Of a DNA stretch of 8,926 bases, positions 6,146 through 8,926 are shown piece by piece. The position numbers were made by a program, and so were the translations under genes. The notes below the pieces were generated by a model that worked only from the letters and a program-made list of their open reading frames with translations, searched no databases and was not told where the DNA came from. Numbering within the stretch: the first letter of the stretch is position 1; every line of letters begins with the position of its first letter. The stretch spans positions 1 to 8,926 of the forward strand of contig CAUZFZ010000270.1 of the NCBI GenBank assembly GCA_963579025.1, in the 5' to 3' direction. The stretch comes from CAUZFZ01 sp963579025 (lineage in GTDB: Bacteria > Planctomycetota > Planctomycetia > Planctomycetales > Planctomycetaceae).

Positions 6146-6298
6146 ATGCACGGACGAGTCCGATTCGGTAGTCTGACTGGCATGTCCTCGGCGCCACACT
6201 ACTCCCGCAATGCGATTCGTATCTGTGCCATCGGCGTACGATCCCTCATTGCCTGGGGACTGGCTCTGGTCATTCTGATAGACCGTGTACTTGTTTGA
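6146..6298 (+). CDS. Possible small membrane peptide (50 aa), doubtful
   Basis: An open frame of 50 codons starts with ATG nine bases after the fpg stop and in the same frame as the fpg tail. AGGGA lies just two bases before the ATG, closer than usual. The C-terminal half, about residues 25-50, is hydrophobic (IRICAIGVRSLIAWGLALVILIDRVLV) and could be one membrane helix. I know of no homologue, and an open frame this short can occur by chance in GC-rich DNA. It ends 57 bases before the hydrolase gene. Confidence 0.2.
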   Translation: MHGRVRFGSLTGMSSAPHYSRNAIRICAIGVRSLIAWGLALVILIDRVLV

Positions 6299-6344
6299 TT
6301 CGATGACAGACTGAGTAAGCGCGACTACCACACTCGCACTATCC

Positions 6345-6348
6345 GGAG
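6345..6348 (+). promoter_or_regulatory. Ribosome binding site of hydrolase-propeller gene
   Basis: GGAG sits seven bases before the ATG at 6356, an ideal spacing. It fixes the start just ahead of the export signal. Confidence 0.65.
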
Positions 6349-6355
6349 TTACTGC

Positions 6356-8764
6356 ATGAGCTATGCCGCCTTGTCGCGTCGGACCGTTGTTTACGTATTG
6401 GTCTGCTTGATCTCGCTGACCTGCTGTCAGCCAGTCGAGGCCGCCGCTGAAGCATGGCCAGAATTACCATCGAAGAATGCAACCGTCGCCATACCCGCTC
6501 AGGAATGGCCTCATCGACCTGGACCACGGACAGTTAATGTCTCGATCCATTATCCCGACGGGTTGCTAAGTAGCGTTACAAAGTCGACGGGACTCATGCT
6601 GACGCTACACAACTGGGGCGGATCCAACTGCGACGGTACGGCGAATCCCGTCGCGCTGGCGCAACGACTCGATGTTGTGGCCATCTGCGTCAATTACCTG
6701 CAGAGCGGCCGCAAGGCATCAATTGAAGATCCGGAGCCCTACGACTGCGGATTTCTCCAGGGGCTCGACGCGTTGCGCGCATTGTGGTTTGTGTTTGACG
6801 GGCTGCAGCAGAAGACAATTCCGTTCGCTGGCGGTCGGATGTTTGCCACCGGTGGTTCCGGAGGCGGAAACGTCACGCAGATGGTCAACAAACTGGCGCC
6901 TCGAACATTTGCATGTGTGATCGACATGTGCGGCATGGCGAAACTCAGTGACGACATTGCTTTTAACCTGCCCGGTGGCAGCGGACTCAACGCACGCTGG
7001 AGTCAGGATCCGAACAGCCCTAACTGGTTGTCTCCGGCCGCTCAGGAGATTCGCTTTCCGGGGCATCCCGCTCACTTGGCTGTGATGAAGCGGCTGAAAG
7101 GAACGACGAAGGTCGTTGTGGTTCACGGGGTCGACGATCGGACGTGTCAGTTCAAAGAGAAACAGGAACTGGTCGACAACATGCAGGCAGCGGGCATTGA
7201 TGTTGAGCCACACTACATTTCCAAAGACGACCTCGACGGCAAAGTGTTTACCAGCAGCGGCCACGCACTCGGGAACCGGACCGAGATCGTGTTTCAGGTT
7301 GCGGGCAAGTATCTGGAAGCGGGCCATCGTACATCGAAGAATCGACGCGGGAAGTCCGACTTCGAACGACGAGATTCGCTTGTTGGCTATCCGGTCACCG
7401 GTGGTGAATACGTCATCTCATATGCGGCCGGTTACCCGGTCAGCCATTTCGTTTCCGAAGAATGGCCGCCTGCATTACGAGACGCGAAAAAAGGAACGGT
7501 GGCTCTTTGTTCGGACGGTTTCCTCGACGTTCCCGCGTCTGTTGTGGAGTGGCGGACCGAAGACGGTGCGGCCCCGTTTGTCGTTGCGAAGGAACCGCCA
7601 ACGGTCGAACTGGCGTTTCATCGAGACCTTGGTCCGGATGCGATCAATCGTCGCCTGTGGTCATCCTGGGGAGATATTGGAATCGCGCAGGATGGCCGCG
7701 TTTACTGCGGCATCGGCGATCACGGGAATGATGCGGGTGGCGACGCGCGATGTTTCATCTATCGGTGGGATCCGCAATCGAAGTCGCTCGAACAGATCAT
7801 CGACATGAATGACGTCGTGCCGCCAAAAGCAGGGCAACCGGCCTGGTCGAAAGTGCATGCAAAAATCGACGAAGGTGCTGACGGAAAGATCTATTTTAAT
7901 ACCACATTAAACGCTGGTAACCGAGCGGGTGACGAACAGTACCAGTGGAACGAACAGCTGCCTGGCGGGCAGCTCTATCAGTTTAATCCTGAGACCGGAA
8001 AGACGGTCGTGTTCGCAAACCTGCCACCAAAGCGCTGCTCAGCCACATCGCGGCTGGATCGAAAACGAAATATCTGGTGGTGCAACCTGGAAGCGGGCAG
8101 CGGCGATGCTCTGTGGGGGTTCAACCCGAGCACACGCAAACCCGTGTTTCAGTCACCGGACGGTACGGTGGCGTTCAATCGCAACTTTGCCCTGACCGCC
8201 GACGGTTCCATTCTCTTTAACGGTGAAGGTGGAGTGTGGAAATACGACGGAACGACACTCAAGAAAACCGGTGCGTCCTTCGGAGAAGCGCCGGGCATGC
8301 GAGCATCCACGCGGGAATCGAAAGCGGGATTGATCTATGGATCGACGCACAAGACGAACGAGCTGTTTCAATACAACGTAGCGAGTAATGAATTGAAGAT
8401 GCTGGGATTGAACTGGCTGACCGGGCAGTACACGACGGTCATGATCCTGTCCCCAGACGAGCGGTTTGCTTACTACCTGCCGGGTGCGCACGGCCGGGCG
8501 TACGAACATGGAACTCCCGTTGTGCAGTACGAAGTTAAGACCGGGCGCCGCAAGGTTCTGGCGTTTCTGGCCGGACCGTTTGCACACGAGTACGGGTATG
8601 TGCCGGCGGGAACTTATGGCATTAAGTTAAGCACCGACGGCAGCACACTGTATGTCAACTTCAATGGACACCCGGTTGATGCACTCAGACCGTCTCGCAT
8701 GAGACCAATCGGCTTCGGGCTGTGCAGCTTCGCGGCGATTCACATTCCGGCATCGGAACGGTGA
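6356..8764 (+). CDS. Secreted alpha/beta hydrolase fused to seven-bladed propeller
   Basis: An 802-residue exported protein. Residues 1-30 form a Sec signal peptide (RRT, then VVYVLVCLISL, probable cut after VEA near 29; the CC at 23-24 is a poor lipobox). Residues about 40-320 are an alpha/beta hydrolase of the esterase/depolymerase kind: LHNWGGSNCDG (84-94) as oxyanion-hole loop, nucleophile Ser168 in GGSGGG, Asp260 or Asp261 in VVHGVDDR, and His303 in SSGHALG, a complete triad. Residues about 330-430 are a linker domain. From about 435 to the end, seven units resembling x-DG-x-hY (near 440, 503, 562, 610, 650, 695 and 755) indicate a beta-propeller like SMP-30/gluconolactonase or Vgb lyase. 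The likely role is hydrolysis of an ester or polysaccharide decoration outside the cytoplasm, with the propeller binding substrate or acting as a second enzyme. The substrate is unknown. The gene stands alone, with no terminator visible before the G/C tract. Confidence 0.85.
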   Translation: MSYAALSRRTVVYVLVCLISLTCCQPVEAAAEAWPELPSKNATVAIPAQEWPHRPGPRTVNVSIHYPDGLLSSVTKSTGLMLTLHNWGGSNCDGTANPVALAQRLDVVAICVNYLQSGRKASIEDPEPYDCGFLQGLDALRALWFVFDGLQQKTIPFAGGRMFATGGSGGGNVTQMVNKLAPRTFACVIDMCGMAKLSDDIAFNLPGGSGLNARWSQDPNSPNWLSPAAQEIRFPGHPAHLAVMKRLKGTTKVVVVHGVDDRTCQFKEKQELVDNMQAAGIDVEPHYISKDDLDGKVFTSSGHALGNRTEIVFQVAGKYLEAGHRTSKNRRGKSDFERRDSLVGYPVTGGEYVISYAAGYPVSHFVSEEWPPALRDAKKGTVALCSDGFLDVPASVVEWRTEDGAAPFVVAKEPPTVELAFHRDLGPDAINRRLWSSWGDIGIAQDGRVYCGIGDHGNDAGGDARCFIYRWDPQSKSLEQIIDMNDVVPPKAGQPAWSKVHAKIDEGADGKIYFNTTLNAGNRAGDEQYQWNEQLPGGQLYQFNPETGKTVVFANLPPKRCSATSRLDRKRNIWWCNLEAGSGDALWGFNPSTRKPVFQSPDGTVAFNRNFALTADGSILFNGEGGVWKYDGTTLKKTGASFGEAPGMRASTRESKAGLIYGSTHKTNELFQYNVASNELKMLGLNWLTGQYTTVMILSPDERFAYYLPGAHGRAYEHGTPVVQYEVKTGRRKVLAFLAGPFAHEYGYVPAGTYGIKLSTDGSTLYVNFNGHPVDALRPSRMRPIGFGLCSFAAIHIPASER

Positions 8765-8798
8765 AGCCGGCGGGTCGTGCGCACTGCAACAACGAGTA

Positions 8799-8907
8799 CC
8801 CGGGGGGGGGGGGGGGGGCGGGGGGCGGCCCCCGCCCGGGGGGGGGGGGGGGCGGGGGGGGGGGCCGGGCCCCCCCGGGGGCCCCCCCCCGGGGGGGGGC
8901 CCGGCCG
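8799..8907. other. 109-base G/C-only tract, probable sequencing artefact
   Basis: Every base from 8799 to 8907 is G or C, in long homopolymer runs including one of 17 G. Neighbouring sequence is ordinary mixed DNA. Runs like this are typical of poly-G base-calling errors carried into a contig end. The 19 bases after it are also G-rich and should not be trusted. Confidence 0.8.
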
Positions 8908-8926
8908 TGGTCGAGGGGGTCGAAGG

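Noticed and set aside
6151..6162. Palindrome CGGACGAGTCCG, considered as an operator or ribozyme part
   Set aside because: Only a four-pair stem, with no flanking conserved ribozyme core and no second operator half.
5936..6331. 131-codon open frame on the - strand over the element and fpg tail
   Set aside because: It crosses the palindromic element and is antisense to the fpg zinc-finger tail, which reads convincingly on the + strand.

Overview
The window is about 8.9 kb of GC-rich bacterial DNA, with all protein genes on the + strand and one tRNA on the - strand. The kind of organism is inferred from gene style only. An Fpg homologue beginning MPEIPDI and ending in an SRLLKDDWPR-type tail, a palindromic repeat with GCGCAAGCC cores, a large secreted hydrolase/propeller protein and an orphan lipoprotein all suit a Planctomycetota chromosome or MAG contig. 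No marker gene is present to prove this.

Bases 1-2558 carry a two-gene unit: a DUF1704/QEGLA-motif zinc peptidase-like protein with HEVGTH and QEGFA motifs, followed by a GshB/RimK-type ATP-grasp ligase. A ligase that makes amide bonds beside a carboxypeptidase-like enzyme suggests a peptide or amino-acid-tail make-and-trim pathway. A stem-loop sits between the genes and another follows the ligase. Bases 2559-2962 are non-coding. Bases 2963-4177 encode a lipoprotein of unknown function.

Bases 4255-5240 look like an old integration site: a tyrosine integrase that keeps its catalytic domain but has lost its N-terminal part, beside a tRNA-Phe(GAA) gene on the opposite strand whose 3' end faces the integrase. 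The tRNA has a clear intrinsic terminator and a plausible promoter.

Bases 5448-6136 hold the most informative structure. An fpg/mutM-type DNA glycosylase gene is broken by a ~130-bp palindromic MITE-like element. Coding sequence before the element encodes the N-terminal half of Fpg (about residues 1-145). Coding sequence directly after it encodes only the last zinc-finger cysteine pair and the C-terminal tail. The intervening H2TH region, an estimated 390 bp or so, is gone. The element is an inverted repeat whose arms each contain a small hairpin, and the arms differ by a paired G:C to C:G swap that preserves the hairpin.

Bases 6356-8764 encode an 802-residue exported protein joining an alpha/beta hydrolase to a seven-bladed propeller-like domain. 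The window ends in a 109-base run of only G and C (8799-8907), most likely a sequencing or assembly artefact at a contig end. I saw no CRISPR array, rRNA or defence system.
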